A DNA stretch of 64,000 nt from Paenibacillus albiflavus (GCF_004344915.1 NZ_SKFG01000027.1:21217-85216); one strand, 5' to 3'. Positions 26,404-35,332 are shown, counted from the first letter of the stretch. Notes: generated from the sequence alone by a model not told the origin. Translations and numbers: made by a program.

Positions 26404-26440
26404 AAAGAAAAAGCCTGATAGCATATCGATGCTAACAGGC
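26404..26440 (-). terminator. Terminator after tatA
   Basis: GCCTGATAGCAT (26413-26424) pairs imperfectly with ATGCTAACAGGC (26429-26440). On the minus strand it is followed by a T-rich run (complement of 26401-26412). Confidence 0.7.
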
Positions 26441-26453
26441 AGTTTATGTAGGT

Positions 26454-26672
26454 TTACTTGCTGCTATTATTGTTTACTTGAAGCTCTTCGGTACGTGCTG
26501 CTTCTACAGGCTTGGCCTTATCCGCTTCGTCTGAAGTGATGCCTGCTGTAGCATTTTTGAATTCTTTGAACATTCTACCGAAACTGCGACCTAGCTCAGG
26601 CAATTTGTTAGGACCGAACAATAACAATGCAACTAATACTACGATTAAAATATGCCATGGAGATAAACCCAT
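26454..26672 (-). CDS. tatA: Sec-independent protein translocase subunit TatA
   Basis: 72 residues: one N-terminal membrane helix (SPWHILIVVLVALLLFGP), then the TatA/E hinge LPELGRSFGRMFKEFKNA (amphipathic helix) and an unstructured Glu/Ala/Asn-rich tail. TatA forms the protein-conducting part of the twin-arginine pathway for folded proteins. The ATG at 26672 is preferred because GAGG lies about eight bases upstream; a GTG three codons earlier overlaps it. No tatC gene is adjacent. Confidence 0.92.
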   Translation of the reverse strand: MGLSPWHILIVVLVALLLFGPNKLPELGRSFGRMFKEFKNATAGITSDEADKAKPVEAARTEELQVNNNSSK

Positions 26673-26790
26673 TATAATCACCTCATTCTATATCATAACA
26701 TTAATACTGATCTACTACATATTCTAATTATTACAAAAGTCAAAACAAATCACAAAGAAAAACGGTTTCACTATTATTAGTATTAGCAAA

Positions 26791-26824
26791 AAAAACGCCT
26801 TCTTCAGTGAAGCAAGGCGTTTTT
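26791..26824. terminator. Bidirectional terminator overlapping a small gene's 3' end
   Basis: Perfect 11-bp stem AAAAACGCCTT (26791-26801) with AAGGCGTTTTT (26814-26824). The upstream arm on the minus strand is formed by the last codons of the small gene ending at 26804. Confidence 0.8.
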
Positions 26825-26992
26825 GCGATGCTCGTTAATGCTGTGCTGTATGATCTCAAGGACATCCTCAGCTTGTAACTTCTCAACTCCATACATGAGA
26901 ATAATATCAGAATCCAGCTCAAAGTTAGTAAGTGAGGCGTATAACTCAGGTGTTAATCTCATTACAATCCTGGATAACTTAACAGTTTCCAT
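26804..26992 (-). CDS. Hypothetical small protein
   Basis: 62 residues from the ATG at 26992, eight bases after GGAAGGG. No family recognised. Content is helical and acidic in the middle (YASLTNFELDSDIILMYGVEKLQAEDVLEIIQ, given here as description of the region about residues 15-47 rather than as a motif), with a basic C terminus. There is no membrane segment. Translation ends inside the terminator hairpin, so ribosomes would cover one arm at the last codons. Confidence 0.55.
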   Translation of the reverse strand: METVKLSRIVMRLTPELYASLTNFELDSDIILMYGVEKLQAEDVLEIIQHSINEHRKNALLH

Positions 26993-27118
26993 TTCGATCA
27001 CCCTTCCAATCTTAGGATTAGAAAAAGCTTAATCAGAAATAATACAGCCAAGCCAGAACTATTATGAAATTCTTTTTTATTATAACATATTTATACAGTT
27101 GTTAATATGAATATTTGA

Positions 27119-27940
27119 TTAGTCTAATCGATTAAATTTACCCCAAATACCGACTGTTTCTACAATATTGACAAAGGCATTGGCATCTACACCAGTCACA
27201 AGCCGTTTCAGTTCGGCTAGTTCATATTTGGTCGTAACGGTCATAAGTACATCTTGCGAACCTTGAGAGTAAGCCCCTTCTGCCTTCATCACGGTCACGC
27301 CGCGAGGTAAGCGAAGCAGGCAGGTAAGCATTTCCTGTTTCTTGGACGTTACGATAAAAGCTGTAACCTTGATATGACGGATATGCACCGTATCAATTAC
27401 AAGGCTGGCTAGATAAATGGCAAGCATCGAGTTTAACGCCAAGTCCCAATTGTCGTTCTTGTAGCCGAGAATGATGATTACAATCGCATTCAGGACAGTA
27501 AGAACAGTACCAAGTGGGAAATCATAACGTCTTGTAAGAATGAGACCAACAATATCAAATCCACCACTTGATCCGCCAATCCTAAGTAAGATACCAGCAC
27601 CTAATCCTACAAGCACACCGCCAGAAACTGCAGCAAGAATTGAATTATGCACGATTTCCTCAGCTGGAATTAATCCCATGAACCAGGTCGTTAGAATAAC
27701 TGAAACGACACTGATCATAATAAATCTACGTCCAATAACAATTAGACCCCAAATAATGATCGGTAGATTGAACAAAAAGTACAGAAGGGGGATACTCCAA
27801 TCCGTAAAGTAACCGACTAGCATGGCTACGCCAGATACGCCTCCGCTGAGCAATTTATGCGGGATCAAAAACCAGTTAAATCCGATGGTGATTATAATGT
27901 TGCCAATTAAAATTAATAATAAATCTGATAGCTTCCTCAA
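27119..27940 (-). CDS. YitT family membrane protein (DUF161-DUF2179)
   Basis: 273 residues. Five to six membrane helices in the first 170 residues include the family start GFNWFLIPHKLLSGGVSG and the glycine-rich GVLVGLGAGILLRIGGSSGG block. A soluble C-terminal DUF2179 domain (about 195-273) follows, with the typical GVTVMKAEGAYSQGSQDVLM. Function of YitT/YpjC/YqfU proteins is not established. Start is TTG with GAGG ten bases upstream. The gene diverges from cshA across a 369-bp spacer. Confidence 0.85.
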   Translation of the reverse strand: MRKLSDLLLILIGNIIITIGFNWFLIPHKLLSGGVSGVAMLVGYFTDWSIPLLYFLFNLPIIIWGLIVIGRRFIMISVVSVILTTWFMGLIPAEEIVHNSILAAVSGGVLVGLGAGILLRIGGSSGGFDIVGLILTRRYDFPLGTVLTVLNAIVIIILGYKNDNWDLALNSMLAIYLASLVIDTVHIRHIKVTAFIVTSKKQEMLTCLLRLPRGVTVMKAEGAYSQGSQDVLMTVTTKYELAELKRLVTGVDANAFVNIVETVGIWGKFNRLD

Positions 27941-28095
27941 TGCGAAATCACCTCATAAAATAGTCGGAGAATGCACACATCTTTTCTCCTTGTAACCATG
28001 CAACAGCGTTAACCCAATACAAATAATAAACGAAATCGGGAGAAAATCAAAATGATATGTTTTACAGATCTTACTGGTAATGTACTGCTCCGTTA

Positions 28096-28104
28096 TGCTA
28101 TAAT
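28096..28104 (+). promoter_or_regulatory. Extended -10 promoter of cshA
   Basis: TGCTATAAT (28096-28104) is a TGN-extended consensus -10 with no good -35 hexamer. It places transcription start about 200 nt before the cshA start codon. Confidence 0.55.
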
Positions 28105-28110
28105 ACTTCG

Positions 28111-28309
28111 GTATATTCTTAAGAACGGACTTTCCCTTGCGTGAGAATGACTGTAGATGCAATCGTTTGGGTATGAAAGAACTTTGCTCGTTTTGATGAG
28201 AACAATATAAACGGATAGATGTCGTCCTTAAGGGTAATATTGACAAAGAGGCGCAGCACATCAGTAAGCTAGCTGCTCGGCCTGCTTAAATAAAGGAGAA
28301 TGAACAATA
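28111..28309 (+). promoter_or_regulatory. Long 5' leader of cshA
   Basis: About 200 nt of untranslated leader. Segments ATATT, CTTAAG and GAC near 28113-28130 can pair with their complements at 28224-28240, suggesting a long-range stem. Long structured leaders are common on RNA-helicase and cold-shock genes. The rest of the 27,941-28,309 spacer shows no gene. Confidence 0.4.
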
Positions 28310-29926
28310 TTGAAGACTTTTCAAGAGTTTGATTTATCACCAAAGGTATTACGTGCGGTTACAGAAATGGGCTTTGAAGAAGCTACACCAATTCAGGAGA
28401 AAACGATCCCTCTAGCTATGGAAGGACGTGACCTAATTGGTCAAGCCCAAACGGGTACGGGTAAAACTGCAGCATTCGGATTACCGTTAGTGAATAAAAT
28501 TGATGTTACTGAGAATCGAATTGTTGCACTTATTATGTGTCCAACGCGTGAATTAGCGATTCAGGTTGCAGAAGAGATCAGTAAATTGGGTAGATTCAAA
28601 GGAATTCGCTCGCTACCAATTTATGGTGGACAGGATATCGTTAAACAAATCCGTGCACTAAAAAAGAAACCACAAATTATTATTGGTACACCTGGTCGTT
28701 TGCTTGACCATATTAACCGCAAGACAATCAAGCTGGAAGACGTTCAAACGGTTGTTCTTGATGAAGCGGATGAAATGCTTGACATGGGCTTCATGGAAGA
28801 TATTCAATCTATCCTAAGCCAAGTACCTGAAGAACGTCACACGATGTTGTTCTCTGCTACGATGCCTGCGAATATTCAGAAATTAGCGCAACAATTCCTG
28901 CGTAATCCTGAGCATGTATCGGTTATCCCTAAACAAGTAAGTGCTCCAACAATTGATCAATCCTACATCGAAATCCATGAAAGACAAAAATTCGAGGCGC
29001 TTAGCCGCTTAATAGATATGGAATCTCCAGAACTTGCGATCATTTTCGGTCGTACTAAGCGTCGTGTTGATGAATTGTCTGAAGCTCTTCAAAAGCGTGG
29101 TTATGCAGCTGAAGGCTTGCACGGCGACTTGTCCCAAAATCAACGCGATAGCGTAATGCGTAAATTCCGTGATGGCAGCATTGATGTGCTTGTTGCAACA
29201 GACGTAGCTGCACGTGGACTCGATGTTTCAGGTGTAACACATGTTATCAACTTCGACTTGCCTCAAGATCCTGAGAGCTATGTACACCGTATTGGTCGTA
29301 CAGGCCGCGCAGGTAAAGAAGGTACAGCTTGGACATTCGTAACTCCTCGCGAAGTGGATCACTTGCATTTCATTGAGAAAGTTACGCGTCACCGCATTAT
29401 GAAAAAGCAGCTGCCAAGTGTTGCGGAAGCAATGGAAGGAAAGCAAAAAATTACAGCTACTAAGCTAATTGAAGCGATGCAAGAAGAAACACATGTTCAA
29501 TACAAAGGCGTAGCGATTCAATTGCTTGAGCAATATGATTCGGTTAACTTGTTATCTGCGGCAATGCAGCTTCTTACAGGTGAGAAGAAAGATGTTGAGA
29601 TCGAGCTAACACCTGAAGATCCATTACGTGCTAAGAAACGTCGCCCAGATGTTCGTTCACAAGGGCGCCGCATGGGTGGCGGCTCATATAGCGGCGGAAG
29701 TGCTGAACGTCGCTTTGAACGCTATAGCAAGGAAGGCGGATCACGCGGTCCTCGTAAAGATGGTTCTGGCAGCCGCGATGGTCGTACGGGTAGCGGCAGC
29801 TACAGAGATCGCAGCAGCAATAGCCGTGATTTCGATAGAAGCGGCAATAAAGATCGCAGTGACTACGGTTCTCGTGATCGTTCCAGGGCTCCTAAGCGCA
29901 ATAGCGAAGGATCCCAAGACAAGTAA
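28310..29926 (+). CDS. cshA: DEAD-box ATP-dependent RNA helicase CshA
   Basis: 538 residues with the full DEAD-box set: Q motif (FEEATPIQ), motif I AQTGTGKT, Ia PTRELA, Ib [41 protein letters not shown] and [12 protein letters not shown]. The basic, Gly/Ser/Arg-rich tail (about 440-538) fits CshA, which remodels RNA in ribosome assembly and the degradosome, especially in the cold. Start is TTG, eleven bases after GGAG; the nearest ATG is out of frame. A terminator follows immediately. Overall alignment to B. subtilis CshA by memory is close along the whole core. Confidence 0.92.
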   Translation: MKTFQEFDLSPKVLRAVTEMGFEEATPIQEKTIPLAMEGRDLIGQAQTGTGKTAAFGLPLVNKIDVTENRIVALIMCPTRELAIQVAEEISKLGRFKGIRSLPIYGGQDIVKQIRALKKKPQIIIGTPGRLLDHINRKTIKLEDVQTVVLDEADEMLDMGFMEDIQSILSQVPEERHTMLFSATMPANIQKLAQQFLRNPEHVSVIPKQVSAPTIDQSYIEIHERQKFEALSRLIDMESPELAIIFGRTKRRVDELSEALQKRGYAAEGLHGDLSQNQRDSVMRKFRDGSIDVLVATDVAARGLDVSGVTHVINFDLPQDPESYVHRIGRTGRAGKEGTAWTFVTPREVDHLHFIEKVTRHRIMKKQLPSVAEAMEGKQKITATKLIEAMQEETHVQYKGVAIQLLEQYDSVNLLSAAMQLLTGEKKDVEIELTPEDPLRAKKRRPDVRSQGRRMGGGSYSGGSAERRFERYSKEGGSRGPRKDGSGSRDGRTGSGSYRDRSSNSRDFDRSGNKDRSDYGSRDRSRAPKRNSEGSQDK

Positions 29927-29935
29927 TACAAAATT

Positions 29936-29970
29936 AAGAGCGAAGCATATCCATGCTTCGCTCTTCTTTG
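29936..29970 (+). terminator. Terminator after cshA
   Basis: Perfect 13-bp stem AAGAGCGAAGCAT (29936-29948) with ATGCTTCGCTCTT (29953-29965), then CTTTG. Confidence 0.8.
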
Positions 29971-30070
29971 TATATATGGTATAAAGCTTTCTATCTCTGG
30001 TGAAATAAGCTATAATTTAATTACATAAGGTTTACTTGCATTGTTGCTAAGTTACGAGGAGGCTGTGGAT

Positions 30071-30841
30071 TTGGAACTAAGAGGTTTTATGGGTGGGATT
30101 TACCGATTAACAGAATGGATCATGAGATTAGCGTTCATTAACTTGCTATGGCTTGCTTTTTCACTATTTGCACCAGTCTTTCTACTTATTGTATTATACG
30201 CATTTGATCCCACCGTTGTAGATAAAGGATTCTACTTTCAAACGTTTATGCTTGTTGGTATCGTTGCTCCGTTTACCTTATTTCCGGCAACATCGGCGAT
30301 GTTTGCGATTGTAAGGAAATTTGTACAAGGTGCAGATGATTCACCTATGTTCCGAACATTCTTTAAGGGCTTTAAAGAGAATTACCTGAAGAGCATGATT
30401 GCGGGAATTTTGTTTGTGATAACCTGCTTCTTGATCTACTTCAATTATAACTTCTATTCACTGCAGGAAGGTAATTTAAAATTATTGTCATATCTATTTT
30501 TGGTATTGACGGTTATCGTTATCATTACTATATGCTATTACTTTTGTTTTATCGTTCACATCGAAGCTAAGTTTACTCGATTAATTAAGAATTCGCTTAT
30601 GATGACGATCGGCAATCCAGTTGGATCACTCGTTATTTTGTTTGGTAATGTGGTCATTTTATATTTTTCCTATTTCCAATTTACTTTCCTTGTCTTATTC
30701 TTCACAGGCAGTATGATGGCATTCTTAACATACTTTATGTTCCAGCGCGGCTTTGATAAAATGATTGCGAAGGTAGAGGCAATGCAGAACAAAGAAGCGG
30801 CTGCGAATGAGGAGCTTGAAGTGAAGAACGAGCCTAACTAG
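30071..30841 (+). CDS. DUF624 (YesL-like) membrane protein
   Basis: 256 residues, about five membrane helices. The N-terminal GIYRLTEWIMRLAFINLLW and following PVFLL/FTLFPATSAMFAIVRK segments are typical of DUF624/YesL proteins, which in Bacilli often sit near carbohydrate-uptake genes; their function is unknown. The TTG at 30071 is chosen because GAGGAGG lies eight bases upstream; the in-frame ATG-like start at 30041 precedes that site. The C terminus is charged (Glu/Lys/Asn-rich). Confidence 0.75.
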   Translation: MELRGFMGGIYRLTEWIMRLAFINLLWLAFSLFAPVFLLIVLYAFDPTVVDKGFYFQTFMLVGIVAPFTLFPATSAMFAIVRKFVQGADDSPMFRTFFKGFKENYLKSMIAGILFVITCFLIYFNYNFYSLQEGNLKLLSYLFLVLTVIVIITICYYFCFIVHIEAKFTRLIKNSLMMTIGNPVGSLVILFGNVVILYFSYFQFTFLVLFFTGSMMAFLTYFMFQRGFDKMIAKVEAMQNKEAAANEELEVKNEPN

Positions 30842-30851
30842 GTGTTAATTG

Positions 30852-30880
30852 TTGAAAACAGAGCGTTCCTGATTTATAAT
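30852..30880 (+). promoter_or_regulatory. Sigma-A promoter of the structured RNA
   Basis: TTGAAA (30852-30857), 17-bp spacer, consensus TATAAT (30875-30880), just downstream of the DUF624 stop; no coding region follows for 260 bp. Confidence 0.75.
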
Positions 30881-30886
30881 GTGAAT

Positions 30887-31068
30887 ACTACATCCTGCGA
30901 TGTTCGTTTCGGTTTTTAATGTTTTAAACCAATGACTGTTTCACGGGAGACCTACTATCGCACTACGGCTGACATGCCCTCGAAAAGGGACTTCAAAAGT
31001 GTTGCTGCGGTCACCCACCTGCGAGAGCGGGTTTGAAACACCTAAATCGGACGGCATATGCGGGTTTT
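30887..31068 (+). ncRNA. ssrS: Structured RNA, candidate 6S RNA
   Basis: About 180 nt between a strong promoter and a GCGGGTTTTT end, with no coding potential. The ends can pair: CCTGCGATGTTCGT (30894-30907) with ACGGCATATGCGGG (31051-31064), about 12 bp with two bulges. Inside, TGTTTCA (30937-30943) pairs with TGAAACA (31034-31040), CCCTCGAAAAGGG forms a small hairpin near 30977, and ACCC/GGGT closes another near 31013-31032. A long rod with end pairing, its own promoter and a U-tail fits 6S RNA, the RNA-polymerase-binding regulator. I could not check this against a covariance model, so another small RNA is possible. Confidence 0.55.
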
Positions 31069-31075
31069 TCTGTTA

Positions 31076-31120
31076 AAGAAACGCATCAGTCTATACTATA
31101 AGATGGTGATTACGTTTCTT
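31076..31120. repeat. Diverged half-copy of the two-hairpin element (hairpin B only)
   Basis: AAGAAACG (31076-31083) pairs with CGTTTCTT (31113-31120), with inner CATC (31084-31087)/GATG (31102-31105). The first 16 bases match hairpin B of the 20.4-kb element at 15 positions. It lies directly between the structured RNA and the ribosome binding site of the next gene. Confidence 0.6.
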
Positions 31121-31146
31121 CTTGTTTCATCAAAGGAGGAAATCGA

Positions 31147-31530
31147 TTGTTAAAACGCACTTTAGTCGGTATTTTTCGTAGCCATGATCAAACTGGGGAG
31201 AAAGCCAAGGACCCAGCATTAAAGACTAGAAACTACAAATTATCCCGCGATAAGATATGGGATGAAGTTACATCTGTTCTTCGTAATTCAGGCTATAAGG
31301 TGCTTCATGAGGTGAAATCCGTAGGTGAGATCGTTTGTGAGAAAAGAACGGTTTCAGGCAGGAAATTGGATATTACACTGACGTTATTCGCACTTAATCC
31401 AACGGCAACAGCGGTCGATATATATTCAGCATCACGGGGTTCTCTTGGAGATCTAGGCGCTAATTATCGCACGATATTGCAAATCTATAGCTTGCTTGAT
31501 CGAAAATTAGCTGCATATAAAATAACCTAA
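31147..31530 (+). CDS. Hypothetical small basic protein
   Basis: 127 residues starting with TTG, seven bases after GGAGG. No family recognised. A basic N terminus (about 1-30) leads to a mixed alpha/beta domain with a helix (DKIWDEVTSVLRNSGYKV), strands (GEIVCEKRTVSG, LDITLTLFAL) and a C-terminal helix (YRTILQIYSLLDRKLA). It looks like a small cytosolic ligand-binding or adaptor domain; no catalytic motif is evident. A hairpin related to the dispersed element lies in its leader and a strong terminator follows. Confidence 0.65.
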   Translation: MLKRTLVGIFRSHDQTGEKAKDPALKTRNYKLSRDKIWDEVTSVLRNSGYKVLHEVKSVGEIVCEKRTVSGRKLDITLTLFALNPTATAVDIYSASRGSLGDLGANYRTILQIYSLLDRKLAAYKIT

Positions 31531-31569
31531 TACATAGAATCGATTTCACGAATTGATTCATATCAAATA

Positions 31570-31618
31570 AAACAGCAGATATATCTGGTAGGAATTATCC
31601 TGGATATATCTGCTGTTT
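31570..31618. terminator. Bidirectional terminator
   Basis: Perfect 16-bp stem AAACAGCAGATATATC (31570-31585) with its complement (31603-31618), between convergent genes. Confidence 0.8.
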
Positions 31619-31636
31619 CTAAGTTAAACACATATA

Positions 31637-32155
31637 TTACAGTAGTGCTTTTACTGCAGCGATTGCAGCTTCGTAGTTCGGGTGCTCAGTCATTTCAGAT
31701 ACGTATTCAACATATTGAACAGTATCGTTAGCGTCAATTACGAAGATTGAGCGCATGTCGAGCTGGAATTCTTTGATCAATACGCCGTATGCTTTGCCAA
31801 ATGAATTGGATTTGTAGTCAGAAAGCGTGATTACTCTGTCTACGCCAGTTGCTCCGCACCAACGTGCTTGCGCGAAAGGTAGGTCAGCAGAAATCGTTAA
31901 GATAATAACATTATCTCCAAGGCCTGCAGCTTCGCTGTTAAAGCGTTGTGTCTGTGCATCACATACACCTGTATCAAGTGATGGCACAACAGAGATTAAT
32001 TTGATTTTGCCAGTGTAATCGGCAAGTGTTGCTTCTTGCAGCAAACTTTGGTTAACTGTGAAATCAGGAGCCTTGTCTCCGACTTTGATTTCAGGACCAA
32101 TTAATGTTAATGGGGATCCTTTAAATGTAGCAACTTCAGAACGTTCAATTGTCAT
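31637..32155 (-). CDS. tpx: Thiol peroxidase (atypical 2-Cys peroxiredoxin)
   Basis: 172 residues, the usual Tpx length. The peroxidatic cysteine lies in PSLDTGVCDAQT (about residue 59) and the resolving cysteine in ARWCGA (about 93), the spacing expected for Tpx. It reduces hydroperoxides using thioredoxin in the cytoplasm. Start is ATG after AAGGAGG. It diverges from a LysR-family gene 83 bp away, so regulation by that protein is plausible. It ends at a shared terminator. Confidence 0.93.
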   Translation of the reverse strand: MTIERSEVATFKGSPLTLIGPEIKVGDKAPDFTVNQSLLQEATLADYTGKIKLISVVPSLDTGVCDAQTQRFNSEAAGLGDNVIILTISADLPFAQARWCGATGVDRVITLSDYKSNSFGKAYGVLIKEFQLDMRSIFVIDANDTVQYVEYVSEMTEHPNYEAAIAAVKALL

Positions 32156-32238
32156 GACAATATGTCCTCCTTAAATCCTTATATAATAATTATTCTAACT
32201 TTCTAATTATAAACAACTTGGAAGGGGATTGTCCAATC

Positions 32239-33147
32239 GTGGAGCTAAGACAACTTCAGTATTTTGTGAAGGTTGCCAGAAAACAGCACGTAACACAAGC
32301 AGCTGAGGAACTGCACGTGGTTCAATCTGCAGTAAGTAGACAAATTCGTTTGCTTGAAGAAGAATTGGGCGTTACTTTATTTGTTCAAAAGGGAAGAAAT
32401 GTTCAATTAACATCAGTCGGTAGATTGTTTCTCACAAGAGTTGAAGGGGTATTGACTGAATTAGATAAAGCGGTTGATGAAATTCATGAATTCCTTGACC
32501 CAGATGCAGGAGAAATTCGCATTGGGTTTCCGCATAGTATCGTTCTCACCTTGCTGCCATCGGTGATTGCAGCATTCCGCAAGGATTATCCGTCCGCTAA
32601 GTTTATTTTGAAGCAGGGGACTTATAATAGTTTGTTGCGAGATGTAGCTAAGGGAGAAATCGATTTAGCCTTTGTATCACCATTTCCCGAAACAAATGAG
32701 CATGTTACGGGAGAATATTTAATGACCGATGAGCTATATGCCATTGTTCCGCCTGGACATAAGCTAGCTCATTGCAAAGAAATTCGACTTGCTGAGCTTA
32801 AGGATGAGACTTTCGTCATGTTCACGGAATCTTATTCTCTTCGGACAATCGTAATGGATGCGTGTCTTAAGGCAGGCTTTACTCCGCAAATAGAATTTGA
32901 AGCAGATGAGACCGATGCGATTCGTGGTCTTGTCGCAGCAGGAATGGGCGTTAGTTTATTGCCAGAGCTTGCACTGATCGATTCGAATACGCTGCAGCCT
33001 GTGAAAATGAAGGTTGTAGAACCTGAAGTGTCTCGGACCATCGGTCTCATCCGTAGACGCGGTGAGAAACTGCCGTTAATTGCTGAGGTGTTCGTACGGT
33101 TCTTGATGACCTATTTTAAAGACCGTACGATTAAGCGAGAGCTTTAA
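32239..33147 (+). CDS. LysR-family transcriptional regulator
   Basis: 302 residues. N-terminal winged helix-turn-helix: LRQLQYFVKVARKQHVTQAA then SAVSRQIRLLEEELG, the classic LysR pattern. The co-inducer-binding domain begins near residue 88 (GEIRIGFPHS) and ends GVSLLPELAL. Start is GTG at 32239; an earlier in-frame ATG lies next to the ribosome binding site itself and is rejected. LysR regulators usually control a divergent neighbour, which here is tpx, so peroxide or redox control is a reasonable guess; no cysteine pair diagnostic of OxyR was noted. Confidence 0.88.
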   Translation: MELRQLQYFVKVARKQHVTQAAEELHVVQSAVSRQIRLLEEELGVTLFVQKGRNVQLTSVGRLFLTRVEGVLTELDKAVDEIHEFLDPDAGEIRIGFPHSIVLTLLPSVIAAFRKDYPSAKFILKQGTYNSLLRDVAKGEIDLAFVSPFPETNEHVTGEYLMTDELYAIVPPGHKLAHCKEIRLAELKDETFVMFTESYSLRTIVMDACLKAGFTPQIEFEADETDAIRGLVAAGMGVSLLPELALIDSNTLQPVKMKVVEPEVSRTIGLIRRRGEKLPLIAEVFVRFLMTYFKDRTIKREL

Positions 33148-33149
33148 TA

Positions 33150-33186
33150 AAAAAAGCTGTTCCGTTATTTACGGAACAGCTTTTTT
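33150..33186. terminator. Bidirectional terminator
   Basis: Perfect 16-bp stem AAAAAAGCTGTTCCGT (33150-33165) with its complement (33171-33186), loop TATTT, serving the LysR and YugP-like genes. Confidence 0.85.
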
Positions 33187-33196
33187 GGGTATCACA

Positions 33197-33865
33197 TTAG
33201 TCTCTTGAACGGTAAATCAGGATCAGACGAACTAATTCAAGGACGGAGATTAATGCCGCTGCTACATAAGTAAGTGCTGCTGCATTCAAGACTTTGCCAA
33301 CCCCACGTTCCTCATCATTCGTAATGAATCCATTAGCAACCATTAATTCACGTGCTCTGTTGCTGGCGTTAAACTCAACAGGAAGTGTTACAAGTTGGAA
33401 CAGAACGGCTGCTGAGAAGAAAATAATCCCGATTAGCAATAAAAAGCTAAAGGACGAGAAAATAATTCCCGCGATAATAAGCAATGGTGCAACGCCAGAT
33501 GTAAAGTTAACGACAGGGAACATCTTATGACGAGCAACCAGCATGGAATAATTCTCTTTATGCTGAATGGCATGACCAACCTCGTGGCATGCAACGGAGA
33601 CTGCAGAGATGGATCTTTCATAATACACAGGCTCAGATAAGCGAACAACACGAGCAATCGGGTCGTAGTGATCCGTTAATGAACCGCGAACTGGTTCAAC
33701 GGGTACGTCGTGTAAGCCATTGTTATCGAGCATTCTGCGTGCTGCATCATACCCTGTCATGCCAGAATGAACAGGTACCTTAGACCACTCTGAGAATGTA
33801 CCTTTAACTCGGAATTGTGCCCATAGGGATAATCCAAATGCAATTATTATTAGAATGTAAATCAT
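33197..33865 (-). CDS. yugP: YugP-like zinc metallopeptidase (membrane)
   Basis: 222 residues. An N-terminal membrane helix precedes a domain containing the zinc motif ACHEVGHAIQH (about residue 100), followed by two helices (about 125-170) and a C-terminal helix. This matches the YugP family (neutral zinc metallopeptidase 2), whose function is unknown. The ATG at 33865 has GGAGG ten bases upstream; the frame extends upstream into the neighbour's end but without a start signal. It shares orientation with the MFS gene 62 bp upstream. Confidence 0.85.
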   Translation of the reverse strand: MIYILIIIAFGLSLWAQFRVKGTFSEWSKVPVHSGMTGYDAARRMLDNNGLHDVPVEPVRGSLTDHYDPIARVVRLSEPVYYERSISAVSVACHEVGHAIQHKENYSMLVARHKMFPVVNFTSGVAPLLIIAGIIFSSFSFLLLIGIIFFSAAVLFQLVTLPVEFNASNRARELMVANGFITNDEERGVGKVLNAAALTYVAAALISVLELVRLILIYRSRD

Positions 33866-33927
33866 TGAGATTAAACCTCCGTCATTTAAGTATATCCAAT
33901 TATTACGTGGCTCACGTACGGATGGTT

Positions 33928-35166
33928 TCAACCAATTTTGCCTTGTGGCTTAATTAAGAAAAAAACAAATATCAAGGTTACAATGGATAGGGATGAGACC
34001 GAAATAAACAGTACAGCATGTGATTTATCCATTAGCCAGCCAAATAATGGGGGACCAAAAGCAACACCGATAAAGCGAAGCGAATTGTAGATCGATGTGA
34101 TCATACCGCGTTCTTCGCGTTTAACCGAGCCTGTGATCATCGTATTAAGACAAGGAAGCAATAAGCCAGTTCCAATTGCACTTAAGGTTAGGAAGCCAAT
34201 CAGAACATAGATGTTTTTGTAAAAGAATACGGTAAGCAGCAAGGATGCTGCCATCGTTGCCATTCCCACATTGATCAGGATACGCATTAAGGTTCCATTC
34301 TTCTTGATGACAGCACCTGTAATATAGGAAGTCAATACAAGACCAAGCAGCGGGATCGCGATGATACAGCCTTTTAATACGCCATCAATGTTATAAGGTT
34401 CCTTTTCCAAAATATTCGATAAGTAAAACAAAACACCGAACAAGATGAATAGCGCAAGCGATCCTGCAAAGAATGCTGTAATTAGCCAACGGCCCTTCTG
34501 CTTTAGAATACTGCCTATTTGGTGTAAGTATTCGCCTAACTTCGGTGGTTCTTGCTTCTTCTTCGGTTCTTTTATCAAAAATATGACAGCTAGCAGCGAT
34601 AAGGCGCAGAATACTGGAAAAGCAAAGAACGAAGCATACCAGACAATTAGAGCTAACAGGGAGCCAATAATTGGGGAGAGAACCTTACCCGCTCCGTTCG
34701 CTGCTTCAATTAGCCCAAGCGCTTTACTTTCCATTCCTTGATCGTACATATCACCGACTAATGCCATTGCGATAGGTGCTGTGCCAGCGGCTCCGAGACC
34801 TTGTATGACGCGCGCAATAATGATGACTGTATAGGAACCCCACACAGCACCGAAGCCTGCAAGGATACCTGCTGCGCCATAGACAATTAGCGACGGAATG
34901 ATAACCGCTTTGCGTGAGAATCGATCTGACAAATAACCAAGAACAGGAATAATTATCCCTGCTGTAATGGAGAATAAAGAGATAATAAGGGAGCTTTGGA
35001 ATTGGGTAACTCCAAGTGCTTTTTGTAAATCAGGTAAAATAGGAACGAGCATGGAGTTACCGAGAACCAGTACGAGGGGGATGGTGGATAAACCAATAAA
35101 TTCCCATACTAAGCTCTTGCTGCTGCCTTGTTTCCCAGATTGTTCATTGGAGCTTGATGATTGCAT
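33928..35166 (-). CDS. MFS transporter, drug-efflux type
   Basis: 412 residues with 12 predicted helices. Helices 2-3 loop LGYLSDRFSRKAVI is MFS motif A, and the helix-4/5 region IIIARVIQGLGAAGTAPIAMALVGD is typical of DHA1/DHA2-type exporters. The N-terminal 20 residues are Ser/Gln/Asn-rich and soluble. Start is ATG with GAGG upstream. It diverges from a ResA-like gene. Substrate unknown. Confidence 0.85.
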   Translation of the reverse strand: MQSSSSNEQSGKQGSSKSLVWEFIGLSTIPLVLVLGNSMLVPILPDLQKALGVTQFQSSLIISLFSITAGIIIPVLGYLSDRFSRKAVIIPSLIVYGAAGILAGFGAVWGSYTVIIIARVIQGLGAAGTAPIAMALVGDMYDQGMESKALGLIEAANGAGKVLSPIIGSLLALIVWYASFFAFPVFCALSLLAVIFLIKEPKKKQEPPKLGEYLHQIGSILKQKGRWLITAFFAGSLALFILFGVLFYLSNILEKEPYNIDGVLKGCIIAIPLLGLVLTSYITGAVIKKNGTLMRILINVGMATMAASLLLTVFFYKNIYVLIGFLTLSAIGTGLLLPCLNTMITGSVKREERGMITSIYNSLRFIGVAFGPPLFGWLMDKSHAVLFISVSSLSIVTLIFVFFLIKPQGKIG

Positions 35167-35265
35167 CTTCGGTTACCTCATTTCATTTAAGACAATAGTA
35201 TGTTTAGAGTTCCCTTAAGTCGCAACTGCATACACGCACGATTTAACACAATATTTAGATTTAGT

Positions 35266-35295
35266 TTGGAGTTTGGATTGGAAACGAATTATAAT
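35266..35295 (+). promoter_or_regulatory. Promoter of the ResA-like gene
   Basis: TTGGAG (35266-35271), 18-bp spacer, TATAAT (35290-35295). It overlaps an in-frame upstream ATG (35294), which argues that translation starts later. Confidence 0.55.
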
Positions 35296-35332
35296 GAAGG
35301 ACAGGATCATGGAAATCAGAAGGGACGTCTCT

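Noticed and set aside
26740..26922. Minus-strand 60-codon open frame overlapping the small gene at 26.8 kb
   Set aside because: Out of frame with the better-supported 62-codon gene, crosses the terminator hairpin and lacks a ribosome binding site.
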